From Azospirillum halopraeferens DSM 3675 (lineage in GTDB: Bacteria; Pseudomonadota; Alphaproteobacteria; Azospirillales; Azospirillaceae), in contig NZ_AUCF01000030.1 in assembly GCF_000429625.1 (NCBI RefSeq), forward strand, positions 1-64,000: DNA of 64,000 bases, read 5' to 3'. Both the position numbers and the translations under genes were made by a program. Shown one piece after another: positions 53,532 to 64,000 of this stretch. Within the stretch, counting starts at the first letter, position 1. Every line of letters begins with the position of its first letter. Below the pieces are notes generated by a model. That model saw only the letters and a program-made list of their open reading frames with translations, did no database searches and had not been told where the DNA came from.

Positions 53532-53675
53532 TCAGGGAGCGGGTGCTGCGCCGGTCGGGCCGGCGGCGGGGGCCGACGTGTCGGCGCCGCGGTCCCCGGC
53601 GGTGGACTCGTCGGGATCGTCCGTGACGGGACGGGGCGGCTGGGTGGGTCCGGTGACGACATCGAAATCGAACAT
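53532..53675 (-). CDS. Small peptide of 47 residues, unknown function
   Basis: This is too short for ordinary gene finding but has an ideal AAGGAGG ribosome binding site 5 nt before the ATG and a terminator 25 nt after the stop. The peptide begins MFDFDVVTGP and continues as a Pro/Asp/Ala-rich, acidic, probably disordered tail ending GAAPAP. There is no Cys or membrane segment. No family is recognised; it could be a precursor, antitoxin-like or regulatory peptide. Confidence 0.6.
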   Translation of the reverse strand: MFDFDVVTGPTQPPRPVTDDPDESTAGDRGADTSAPAAGPTGAAPAP

Positions 53676-53800
53676 GCTGGCCTCCTTGGGGTTGGAAGGC
53701 CGCCCGAAACCACAGGACCGATGCCGAGAAAGGGAAGTCGCGCATGGAAGCCGCTGCGGTATCGGGCGGCTTCGGTATCGGCTACGGGGTGTGCGCGAAC

Positions 53801-53875
53801 CTATGCCGCCGGTCGAAACCAGCGGCCAAAGTATCGGGGTGCCATCAGGGGCACGATGCGGATCGCGCTCGTCAT
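53801..53875 (-). CDS. Possible leaderless 24-residue peptide
   Basis: The ATG lies 7 nt after a good -10 (TATGGT), with no ribosome binding site. The peptide is basic and hydrophobic (MTSAIRIVPL, then PRYFGRWFRPAA). It would be the first ORF of the transcript that carries the 47-residue ORF. Such a short ORF may simply be incidental to the promoter position. Confidence 0.3.
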   Translation of the reverse strand: MTSAIRIVPLMAPRYFGRWFRPAA

Positions 53876-53882
53876 GGCGCGC

Positions 53883-53911
53883 ACCATACCCGAAAGCCGC
53901 TCGCCGGCCAA
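53883..53911 (-). promoter_or_regulatory. Predicted promoter of the small-ORF transcript
   Basis: Minus-strand TTGGCC (53906-53911) and TATGGT (53883-53888) are separated by exactly 17 nt. The transcript would start at about 53875 and run to the terminator at 53476, some 400 nt. Confidence 0.45.
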
Positions 53912-53950
53912 GCGCCTCTTTTCCCCGGGGAGTCTCCGAGTTTGAAATCT

Positions 53951-53983
53951 GAGGGGCGATGCCGATACCGCGCATCGCCCCTC
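53951..53983 (-). terminator. Hairpin after the CSCxMCGNPR protein gene
   Basis: Perfect 12-bp arms GAGGGGCGATGC and GCATCGCCCCTC flank a 9-nt loop, starting 6 nt after the stop of the gene at 53989. On the minus strand the tail AGATTTCAAA is only weakly U-rich. It is also just upstream of the promoter at 53883-53911. Confidence 0.6.
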
Positions 53984-53988
53984 CGTCT

Positions 53989-54207
53989 TCACAGATCCCA
54001 ATCCCTTTCACGGATGACTTGCCGTTGCTCCTGCATGGTCGGCTCCATTCCGTAACGCCGGGGATTGCCGCACATCCAACAACTGCACGACGCCAAATTG
54101 TCGGCGATCTTCTGGGGAGCTTCGGCACAAGGGCGAAACCGGCGAGCCTTTGCGATCATGCGCCACCGTTCATGCCGGCGGCGCGCCCGCTTCATGTCTT
54201 TGGACAT
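53989..54207 (-). CDS. Conserved small CSCxMCGNPR protein
   Basis: The 72-residue protein resembles a widespread uncharacterised family. It has a basic N-terminus (MSKDMKRARRRHERWRMIAKARR), a central motif CSCWMCGNPRRYG with three Cys that may bind metal, and a C-terminal MQEQRQVIRERDWDL. Similar proteins begin with KRARRRHxR and carry the same Cys motif. GGAGAGG lies 5 nt before the ATG. The role is unknown; RNA or zinc binding is possible from the basic charge. Confidence 0.8.
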   Translation of the reverse strand: MSKDMKRARRRHERWRMIAKARRFRPCAEAPQKIADNLASCSCWMCGNPRRYGMEPTMQEQRQVIRERDWDL

Positions 54208-54579
54208 CTTGCCTCTCCAAGCTCGATGCCCCGGCGCGTCTCGCCCGATCGTGGGCGGCGCTGCCGGGGCTATCGTGGCTTGGAAGAGAGGAAGGCTGAC
54301 TGCGTCATGCCTGCATTGTAGCCGCCGGCCGAGGCGGCGTCACCTCGCGCATCCGGCCGTCTGCGACGTTTCCCCGGCGACGATCGTCGTCATAAGGTGT
54401 CTGCCCCTGTTACGTCGTCGGAGCGCTTCCGGCCTTGTTCCCGGGTATGCACGCCAAATCCGTTCCATGCTTTCCGCCGAGCTTGCGGAGCCCCGCAGCT
54501 CGATGAGAACGCTCTTCGAATAAGGTTCGCCCACCAGCGATATTCAGACCGAGACACTGCCGCTCCCCCATCGCCCCGC
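54208..54579. other. Intergenic region without a supported gene
   Basis: This stretch of about 370 nt lies between the small Cys-motif gene and the small membrane protein. A 64-codon minus-strand frame (54340-54534, GTG start) has no ribosome binding site and no recognisable family. A very short plus-strand frame after a GAGGAAGG is only four codons. I found no strong hairpin or tRNA. Confidence 0.5.
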
Positions 54580-54608
54580 TTGCCGCCGCCGCCCGGCCTG
54601 ACCATAGT
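54580..54608 (+). promoter_or_regulatory. Predicted promoter of the small membrane protein gene
   Basis: TTGCCG (54580-54585) and CATAGT (54603-54608) are 17 nt apart; the same CATAGT -10 occurs before the LysR gene at 43063. The ATG is 37 nt downstream. Confidence 0.4.
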
Positions 54609-54645
54609 GGGCGGGCCGAACCCAACCGCCGCCGAGCCCTTGCCC

Positions 54646-54849
54646 ATGGCCGACATCCACCGCCTCCGCCGAACCCCGCCGCCGCGCCGGCCGAACATGT
54701 CCTGCGACACGCTGGCCCGCCTGACGTTCCTGGGCGGCGGCGTGGCGGCGTTCCTGTCCTACTTCGTGGGGCTGGGAGGGTTCTCGACGCTGATCGGGCT
54801 CGGCATCTCCATCGGCGGCTACGCGGCGTTCTACGACCGCTGCCGCTAG
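54646..54849 (+). CDS. Small membrane protein (67 residues)
   Basis: The product has a basic Pro-rich N-terminus (HRLRRTPPPRRPN) and two hydrophobic helices (LARLTFLGGGVAAFLSYFVGLGGF and LIGLGISIGGYAAFY). No family is recognised. A promoter-like sequence at 54580-54608 supports it. Its TAG stop and that of convergent glpK share the palindrome CTAG at 54846-54849, so the two genes overlap by exactly the stop codons. Confidence 0.6.
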   Translation: MADIHRLRRTPPPRRPNMSCDTLARLTFLGGGVAAFLSYFVGLGGFSTLIGLGISIGGYAAFYDRCR

Positions 54850-56366
54850 GCGCCGCCGCCCGCCCCCGGCCAGCGCACCCGCTCCACCGCCAGCCGCCAG
54901 CCGTCGTACAGGGTGGCGCGGCGGGCCGGGTCGAGGCGCGGCTCGAAGCGGCGCTCGCAGGTCCAGGTGGCGGCCAGGCCGTTCGGCCCCTCCAGCCCGT
55001 CGTAGAAGCCCACCTGCAGGCCGGCCAGCAGGGCGGCGCCCAGCGCCGTCGTCTCGGTGACGGCCGGGCGTTCGACCGGGGCGTCCAGCATGTCCGCCAG
55101 GAACTGGCACAGCCAGTCGTTCACCACCATGCCGCCGTCGACGCGCAGGGTGCGCGGCGTCGCCGGGCTGTCGGCGGCCATGGCGTCGCGCAGGTCGCGG
55201 GTCTGGAAGGCCACCGCCTCCAGGGCGGCGCGGGCGATGTGCTCCGGTCCGGCGTCCAGGGTCAGGCCCTGGATCGAGGCGCGGGCGTCGGGGTCCCAGT
55301 GGGGCGCCCCCAGCCCGACGAAGGCCGGCACCAGCACCACCCCGTGGCTGTCGGGGACCGTCACCGCCAGCTCCGCCGTGTGCGCCGCGCTGTCGATCAG
55401 CCCCATGCGGTCGCGCAGCCACTTGATCGTGGCGCCGGCGACGAAGATCGAGCCCTCCAGGGCGTAGGTCGGGCGGCCGTTCAGCCGGTAGGCGACGGTG
55501 GTGAGCATGCGGTGCGCCGATTCCACCGCCCGGTCGCCGGTGTTCAGCAGGGCGAAGCAGCCGGTGCCGTAGGTCGACTTGACCATGCCCGGCGCCACGC
55601 ACGCCTGGCCCACCACGGCCGCCTGCTGGTCGCCGGCGACGCCGCGGATGGGGATGGCAGCGCCGAACCACGCGGGGTCGGTGGTGCCGTAATCGGCGCT
55701 GCTGTCGCGCACCTCCGGCAGGACGGCGCGCGGCACGTTGAAGAGGCGCAGCAGCTCCTCGTCCCAGTCCTGGGTGTGGATGTTGAACAGCATGGTGCGC
55801 GACGCGTTGGTGGCGTCGGTGGCGTGCACCCGCCCGCCGGTCAGGCGGTACAGCAGGAAGCTGTCGATGGTGCCGAAGGCCAGTGCGCCGCGCGCCGCCC
55901 GCTCCCGGACACCGGGGATGGTGTCGAGCAGCCAGGCGAGCTTGGAGGCGGAGAAATAGGCGTCGATCACCAGCCCGGTGCGGGCGCGGATCTCCGGCTC
56001 GCAGCCCCGGCGGTGCAGGTCCCGGCACAGGGGCGCGGTGCGGCGGTCCTGCCAGACGATGGCCCGGTGCACCGGCTCCCCGGTCGCGCGGTCCCACAGG
56101 ATGGCCGTCTCGCGCTGGTTGGTGATGCCCAGCGCCGCCACGTCGGCGGCGGTCAGGCCTGCGGTGCCGAGTGCCTCGCGGACCACCGTCAGGGTGTCGC
56201 GCCAGATGTCCTCGCCGTCGTGCTCCACCCAGCCGTCGTCGGGATAGTGCTGGGGAAACTCGCGCCGCGCCGTGGCGCGCGCCGTGCCGTCGGCGGCGAA
56301 CACGATGGCGCGGGTCGAGGTGGTGCCCTGGTCGATGGCGAGGAGATGGCGCGCCGGTCCGGTCAT
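54846..56366 (-). CDS. glpK: Glycerol kinase
   Basis: The 506-residue enzyme phosphorylates glycerol to sn-glycerol 3-phosphate. It is a FGGY kinase with DQGTTSTRAIVF near the N-terminus, ALGITNQRETAILWDRATGEPVHRAIVWQDRR near 80 and the GGMVVNDWLCQFLADML segment near 400. It lies downstream of the glycerol importer genes on the same strand, 88 nt after glpV, with a hairpin in between. Confidence 0.96.
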   Translation of the reverse strand: MTGPARHLLAIDQGTTSTRAIVFAADGTARATARREFPQHYPDDGWVEHDGEDIWRDTLTVVREALGTAGLTAADVAALGITNQRETAILWDRATGEPVHRAIVWQDRRTAPLCRDLHRRGCEPEIRARTGLVIDAYFSASKLAWLLDTIPGVRERAARGALAFGTIDSFLLYRLTGGRVHATDATNASRTMLFNIHTQDWDEELLRLFNVPRAVLPEVRDSSADYGTTDPAWFGAAIPIRGVAGDQQAAVVGQACVAPGMVKSTYGTGCFALLNTGDRAVESAHRMLTTVAYRLNGRPTYALEGSIFVAGATIKWLRDRMGLIDSAAHTAELAVTVPDSHGVVLVPAFVGLGAPHWDPDARASIQGLTLDAGPEHIARAALEAVAFQTRDLRDAMAADSPATPRTLRVDGGMVVNDWLCQFLADMLDAPVERPAVTETTALGAALLAGLQVGFYDGLEGPNGLAATWTCERRFEPRLDPARRATLYDGWRLAVERVRWPGAGGGA

Positions 56367-56388
56367 GAATGCCTCTCAAGCAGAAAGT

Positions 56389-56410
56389 CGGGGTGGCCGA
56401 AGCCACCCCG
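56389..56410 (-). other. UUCG hairpin between glpV and glpK
   Basis: A perfect 9-bp stem (56389-56397 and 56402-56410) is closed on the minus strand by the stable TTCG tetraloop, followed by GACTTTCTG, a weak U-tract. It may protect the glpV 3' end and lower glpK expression. Confidence 0.6.
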
Positions 56411-56454
56411 GAGTCGTCAGTCGGGGAAGGATCTCCATCGGCGCCGCGAACCGA

Positions 56455-58224
<1,770 letters not shown>

Positions 58225-58316
58225 GTCCATTACCTCCGTGAAGGGGATCGGGTTGTCGTTGTCAGGTTTTTTCGGGTTTGTCGGGTTTCTTGATTGTTGG
58301 GGCGGGCCCGGCGGGC

Positions 58317-58589
58317 TCACCCGTACCGCATCACCGCCGCCATCCAGACGAGCGACAGCGCCAGCGCCCACCACAGGGTGGCGTCGGCCAGGGCCAGCCA
58401 GCCCAGGTGGATGTAGGCGCTGCCCAGCAGCCCGATGAACAGGCGGTCGCCGCGGGTCGTCGGCATGGGCAGCAGGCCGCGGCGTTCCACCGACGGCGAC
58501 ACCACCTGCCACGCGGTCATGCCCGCCAGCATCAGCGCGATGGTCACGAAAAACAGGGCCGTCGGCCAGGTCCAGGCCATCCATTCCAT
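58317..58589 (-). CDS. glpU: Small integral membrane protein GlpU (DUF2160)
   Basis: The 90-residue protein has three hydrophobic segments (WPTALFFVTIALMLAGMTAW, LFIGLLGSAYIHLGWLALA, WWALALSLVWMAAVM) and the DUF2160 feature RRGLLPMPTTRGDRLFIGLL. In Rhizobium it belongs to the glycerol transporter operon; its exact job is unknown. It lies between glpQ and glpV as in rhizobia. Confidence 0.93.
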   Translation of the reverse strand: MEWMAWTWPTALFFVTIALMLAGMTAWQVVSPSVERRGLLPMPTTRGDRLFIGLLGSAYIHLGWLALADATLWWALALSLVWMAAVMRYG

Positions 58590-58602
58590 GGTGCCGGTCT
58601 CC

Positions 58603-59474
58603 TCACACCCGGCCGAGGGCGAAGCCCTTGGCGATGTAGTTGCGCACGAACCAGATCACCAGCGCGCCGGGGATGATGGTCAGCACCCCCGCGGCGGCCA
58701 GCAGGCCCCAGTCCATGCCGGCGGCGCTGACCGTGCGCGTCATGGTGGCGGCGATGGGCTTGGCCTCGACCGCGGTCAGCGTGCGCGCCAGCAGCAGTTC
58801 CACCCAACTGAACATGAAGCAGAAGAAGGCGGTGACGCCGATGCCCGCGCGGATCAGCGGCACGAAGATCGTCGCGAAGAAGCGCGGGAAGCTGTAGCCG
58901 TCCATGTAGGCGGTCTCGTCGATCTCGCGCGGGACGCCGGACATGAAGCCTTCGAGAATCCACACCGCCAGCGGCACGTTGAACAGGCAGTGGGCGAGCG
59001 CCACGGCCAGCGGCGTGTCGAACAGCCCGAAGGTGGAATAGAGCTGGAAGAACGGCAGCAGGAACACCGCCGGCGGCGCCATCTTGTTGGTCAGCAGCCA
59101 GAAGAACATGTGCTTGTCGCCGAGGAAGCGGTAGCGCGAGAAGGCGTAGGCCGCCGGCAGAGCCACCGTCAGCGAGATCACCGTGTTCAGCACCACATAC
59201 TTGATGGAGTTGATGTAGCCCGAATACCAACTGGGATCGGTGAAGATGGTGATGTAGTTCTGCAGCGTGGGATCACGCGGGAATAGCGTCAGGCCGGACA
59301 GGATCTCCACGTTGGTCTTCAGCGACATGTTGACCATCCAGTAGATGGGCAACAGCAGGAAGAGGATGTAGAGGACGAGGACGACGGTGCGGCGCGACAC
59401 CCGCAGCCGCGACGCGGCGCGGGCGCGGGCGCGCGGCGGCAGGGCGACGGCGTCGTCGGCGTGGCTGCGTAGGG

Positions 59475-59478
<4 letters not shown>
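58603..59478 (-). CDS. glpQ: Glycerol ABC transporter permease GlpQ
   Basis: The 291-residue permease is of the carbohydrate type (CUT1, MalG-like), with six spans and the EAA loop EIDETAYMDGYSFPRFFATIFVPLIRAG. The ATG at 59478 overlaps the glpP stop by ATGA. It forms the channel together with GlpP. Confidence 0.94.
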
Positions 59479-60350
<872 letters not shown>

Positions 60351-60445
60351 GGCTCACGCCTCCGCGCTGCTGAGGCGGGATGGGGCCAAGGTGCGTGTCG
60401 CCCTGCACCGTGCGTGCATGCTGAAGTCCCTCCCATGGTCTCGCG

Positions 60446-60470
60446 GGGCCCGTTGGCGGGCCCTCGTTTT
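60446..60470 (+). terminator. Terminator-like hairpin in the glpT-glpP gap
   Basis: GGGCCCG (60446-60452) and CGGGCCC (60457-60463) with a TTGG loop are followed by TCGTTTT on the plus strand. No plus-strand gene ends here. A second stem CGGCCC/GGGCCG near 60520-60535 on the minus strand lies just after the glpT stop, with a weak CTTTG tail. Together they suggest partial transcript breaks between glpT and glpP. Confidence 0.35.
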
Positions 60471-60563
60471 CATGCGGCCGGGAAACCCCGGACCACCGTG
60501 TTCAAACGCCACAAAGGCTCCGGCCCTGCCGGGCCGCGGCCGGTACCGGTTGCGAACCCGGCA

Positions 60564-61648
<1,085 letters not shown>

Positions 61649-61652
<4 letters not shown>

Positions 61653-62752
61653 GCCACTCCCTTCAGGCGGTTCGGCAGGCTGCGCGGGGCCGCCAGCAGG
61701 CGGCCGTCCGGCGCGAACACGAAGACGCGGGCGGGGTCGAAATAGACGGGGATGATCTCGCCGATGGGGTGGGTGTGGATGCCCTCCTCCCGCGCCACCA
61801 GCGGCACGCCGTTGTGGACGACGTGGATGAAGGTCTCCGAGCCGCTGATCTCCGCCAGTTCCACCCGCGCCGGCACGGCCACCGACTGGTCGCCCCGGCG
61901 CACCACCCCCAGGTGGTTGGCGCGCACGCCGATGCGGCAGGGGCCGGCGGGCAGGCCGCGTTCGTGGGCGGCCAGCGGCAGGTGGGTGCCGTCGCTGAGC
62001 GCCACCCCGTCGTCGGTGAGGATGCCGTCGATGAAGTTCATGGGCGGGTCGCTGAAGATCGCCCCGGCGTCGGTGTCGACGGGCCGGCCATAGACCTGCA
62101 GGGTCGGCCCGAACTGCAGCAGGCGCCCCTCGTGCAGCACGCCGGTGTTGCCGCCGAGGATCAGCGCCTCCGCCGGCTCGGTGGTGGCGTAGACGACGAC
62201 GGTGCGGCGCTCGGCGAACAGGACGCGCAGCTCCTCGCGCAGTTCCTCGCGCAGCTTGTAGTCCAGGTTGACCAGCGGTTCGTCCAGCAGCAGCAGGCCC
62301 GCCTCCTTGACCAGCGCGCGGGCGATGGCCGTGCGCTGCTGCTGCCCGCCGGACAACTGGGAGGGCAGCCGGTCCAGAAGCCCGTCGATGCGCAGCATGG
62401 CGGCCGTGCGCTTCACCCGCCGCTCGATCTCCACCGCGTCCATCCCCTTGCGGCGCAGCGGCGAGGCGATGTTCTCGAAGACGGTGAAGGAGGGATAGTT
62501 GATGAACTGCTGGTAGACCATGGCGACGTCGCGCCCGGCGACGCCCCGGCCGGTGACGTCCCGCCCGTCGTCGAGGATGCGGCCGGAGGTCGGCCGGTCG
62601 AGCCCGGCGATGAGCCGCAGCAGCGTCGTCTTGCCCGCCAGCGTGCGCCCCAGCAGCACGTTGAAGGAGCCGGGCGCCAGGTCCAGGGACACGCGGTCGA
62701 TGTGGACGGCACCGCCCACCGTCTTGGTGATCGCGTCGAGGCGCAGCGTCAT
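61649..62752 (-). CDS. glpS: Glycerol ABC transporter ATP-binding protein GlpS
   Basis: The 367-residue ATPase has an atypical Walker A (LGRTLAGKTTLLRL near residue 35) and a normal signature LSGGQQQRTAIARAL with Walker B LLLLDEPLVNLD. The C-terminal part is TOBE-like. It overlaps glpD by ATGA and glpT by ATGA, so the three are translationally coupled. Confidence 0.93.
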
Positions 62753-64000
62753 CGCCGGCCTCCCGCCAGGGTGCGGGCGGGCGCCGCCGCGCCGGGGCTG
62801 CGGAGTTCGGCGATGCGGGCGGCGACCGCGTCGCGCCCCGCCGCGTCCAGATGCAGGCCGAGCTTGCTGCGCCGCCACAGGAAGTCCTCGCCGGTGTGCA
62901 CGTATTCGTGCTCCACCGCGTAGCGCAGCTCGGCGTCGTAAACATCGCCGGCGACGCACGGGCCGAGATCGGCCGGGGAGCGCGCGCCGTCCAGCAGCCG
63001 GCGCACCCGCGTGCCGTAGGTGCGAGCCCAGCGGCGCGCCGTTCCCGCGGGCAGCCAGGGGGACTCGGCGCACAAACGCTCCAGGAACCGGTCGAAATCG
63101 GCGTCCGGCATGTCGCCGCCGGGCAGCGGCGCCGTCGCCGTCCAGCGCGGCGCCGGGCGGCCCAGCGCCTTCTGCACGGTGTCCACCGCCTGCTCCGCCA
63201 GGCGGCGGAAGGTGGTGATCTTGCCGCCGAAGATGGACAGCAGCGGCGCCCGCCCGTCCCCGGCGTCGAGGTCGAGCACATAGTCGCGCGTCACCGCCGA
63301 GGCGTCGCCGGTGTCGTCGTCGTACAGCGGGCGCACGCCGCTGTAGGTCCACACCACGCTGTCCGGCGTCACCGGCGTTGCCAGGCAGCGGGACAGGACG
63401 CGGCAGAGATAGGCGATCTCCGCCTCGTCGATGCTCACCGCCGCGGGGTCGCCGTGATAGTCCACGTCGGTGGTGCCGATCAGAGTGAAATCCCCTTCAT
63501 AGGGGATGGCGAAGACGATGCGGCGGTCGTCGTTCTGGAAGATGTAGGCCCGGTCGCCCTCGAACAGGCGCGGCACCACGATGTGGCTGCCCTTGACCAG
63601 GCGCACGGCGGAGCGGGTGTTGACGCCGAGACGGCCGTTCAGCACGTCGGCCACCCAGGGGCCGGCGGCGTTGACCAGTGCGCGCGCCCGCACGGTGTGG
63701 CGCGCGCCGGTCGCGGCGTCCTCCAGCACGGCGCGCCACAGGCCGTCCTCGCGCCGCGCCTCGACGCAGCGGGTGCGGGTCAGGATGGCGGCACCGCGTT
63801 CGGCGGCGTCCATGGCGTTGAGCAGGACCAGCCGGCTGTCCTCGACCCAGCAATCGGAATACTCGAAGGCGGTGCGGAAACGCTCCGCCAGCGGCCGTCC
63901 GGCGGGGTGGTTGCGCAGGTCCAGGGCGTGCGACCCCGGCAGCCGCTTGCGGCCGCCCAGATGATCGTAGAGGAACAGGCCGATCCGCAGCATCCACGCC
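62749..64000 (-). CDS. glpD: Glycerol-3-phosphate dehydrogenase (partial, N-terminus outside window)
   Basis: About 417 residues are visible; the frame continues past the right edge (AWMLRIGLFLYDHLGG is internal to GlpD), so roughly the first 90-100 residues are missing, including the FAD GxGxxG motif. It keeps RALVNAAGPWVADVL, FTLIGTTDVDYHGDP and SIFGGKITTFRRLAEQAV, all typical. The enzyme oxidises sn-glycerol 3-phosphate to dihydroxyacetone phosphate at the inner membrane. It heads the visible glp operon, whose promoter and any glpR are out of view. Confidence 0.96.
   Translation of the reverse strand, partial: AWMLRIGLFLYDHLGGRKRLPGSHALDLRNHPAGRPLAERFRTAFEYSDCWVEDSRLVLLNAMDAAERGAAILTRTRCVEARREDGLWRAVLEDAATGARHTVRARALVNAAGPWVADVLNGRLGVNTRSAVRLVKGSHIVVPRLFEGDRAYIFQNDDRRIVFAIPYEGDFTLIGTTDVDYHGDPAAVSIDEAEIAYLCRVLSRCLATPVTPDSVVWTYSGVRPLYDDDTGDASAVTRDYVLDLDAGDGRAPLLSIFGGKITTFRRLAEQAVDTVQKALGRPAPRWTATAPLPGGDMPDADFDRFLERLCAESPWLPAGTARRWARTYGTRVRRLLDGARSPADLGPCVAGDVYDAELRYAVEHEYVHTGEDFLWRRSKLGLHLDAAGRDAVAARIAELRSPGAAAPARTLAGGRR

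Noticed and set aside
53405..53626. 73-codon plus-strand ORF across the terminator hairpin
   Set aside because: It runs through the bidirectional terminator and overlaps the better-supported minus-strand 47-codon ORF.
54340..54534. 64-codon minus-strand ORF
   Set aside because: GTG start without ribosome binding site, no hydrophobic or family pattern, and not part of an operon.

Overview
The window is a high-GC chromosomal segment of an alphaproteobacterium, most likely Rhodospirillales and close to Azospirillum. The partial 16S rRNA 5' end at the left edge reads like an Azospirillum-type sequence. Supporting signs are an alphaproteobacterial LexA box (GTTC-N7-GTTC), the complete rhizobial-type glycerol ABC locus (glpSTPQUV) and the very compact gene packing. 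I see no CRISPR array, insertion sequence, prophage, plasmid origin or tRNA gene. This is ordinary chromosome with several accessory clusters.

Layout. 1-840: 5' end of an rRNA operon leaving to the left, with a long leader and two tandem promoters. 841-5631: MarR regulator, single-domain response regulator, CPA2 cation/proton antiporter and a GAF-PAS-PAS HWE/HisKA_2 histidine kinase. 5653-8199: four translationally coupled genes (DUF3775, SRPBCC, zinc-ADH homologue, small protein); the ADH homologue has lost its catalytic-zinc ligands. 8332-10383: leuA behind a possible leader-peptide attenuator. 10497-13008: divergent LysR/MFS pair. 13041-14162: SOS-box-controlled radical SAM gene. 14240-14474: candidate sRNA. 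14913-19566: DUF4212/sodium-solute symporter, CBS-DUF294 regulator and a membrane protein. 19583-24187: acyl-CoA synthetase, an NHLP-type leader peptide and a partial LivHMG transporter. 24345-26480: HTH/periplasmic-binding-like regulator divergent from a TauE permease, with repeated ATTTGCA operators between them. 26549-36354: L,D-transpeptidase/LprI fusion, two TPR glycosyltransferases, a secreted subtilase with RTX repeats, a branched-chain-type binding protein and an SLC13 permease. 36399-42808: AsmA, EamA, CaiB/BaiF CoA-transferase with glutaryl-CoA dehydrogenase, and an RTX protein. 43063-48936: two regulators and a polyamine-type ABC importer. 49162-54849: RidA, DsbA/FrnE and small proteins, phosphoribulokinase plus fructose-1,6-bisphosphatase, and a locus of very small ORFs with structured RNA elements. 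54846-64000: glpK-V-U-Q-P-T-S-D, read leftward, with glpD cut by the window edge.

Functional logic. The glp block imports glycerol, phosphorylates it and oxidises glycerol-3-phosphate. The fbp-prk pair is a Calvin-cycle fragment with no Rubisco in view. GcdH plus CoA-transferase fits glutarate/lysine catabolism. The two TPR glycosyltransferases flank a subtilase that lacks a signal peptide and carries RTX repeats, which suggests type I secretion.

No complete new system is proven here. The strongest leads are the catalytically altered ADH homologue, the orphan NHLP leader, the SOS-box radical SAM gene, the candidate sRNA at 14.3 kb, the operator array at 25.3 kb and the small-ORF/structured-RNA region at 53.3-53.9 kb. 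All start sites, promoters and RNA structures were read by eye, without alignment or folding software.
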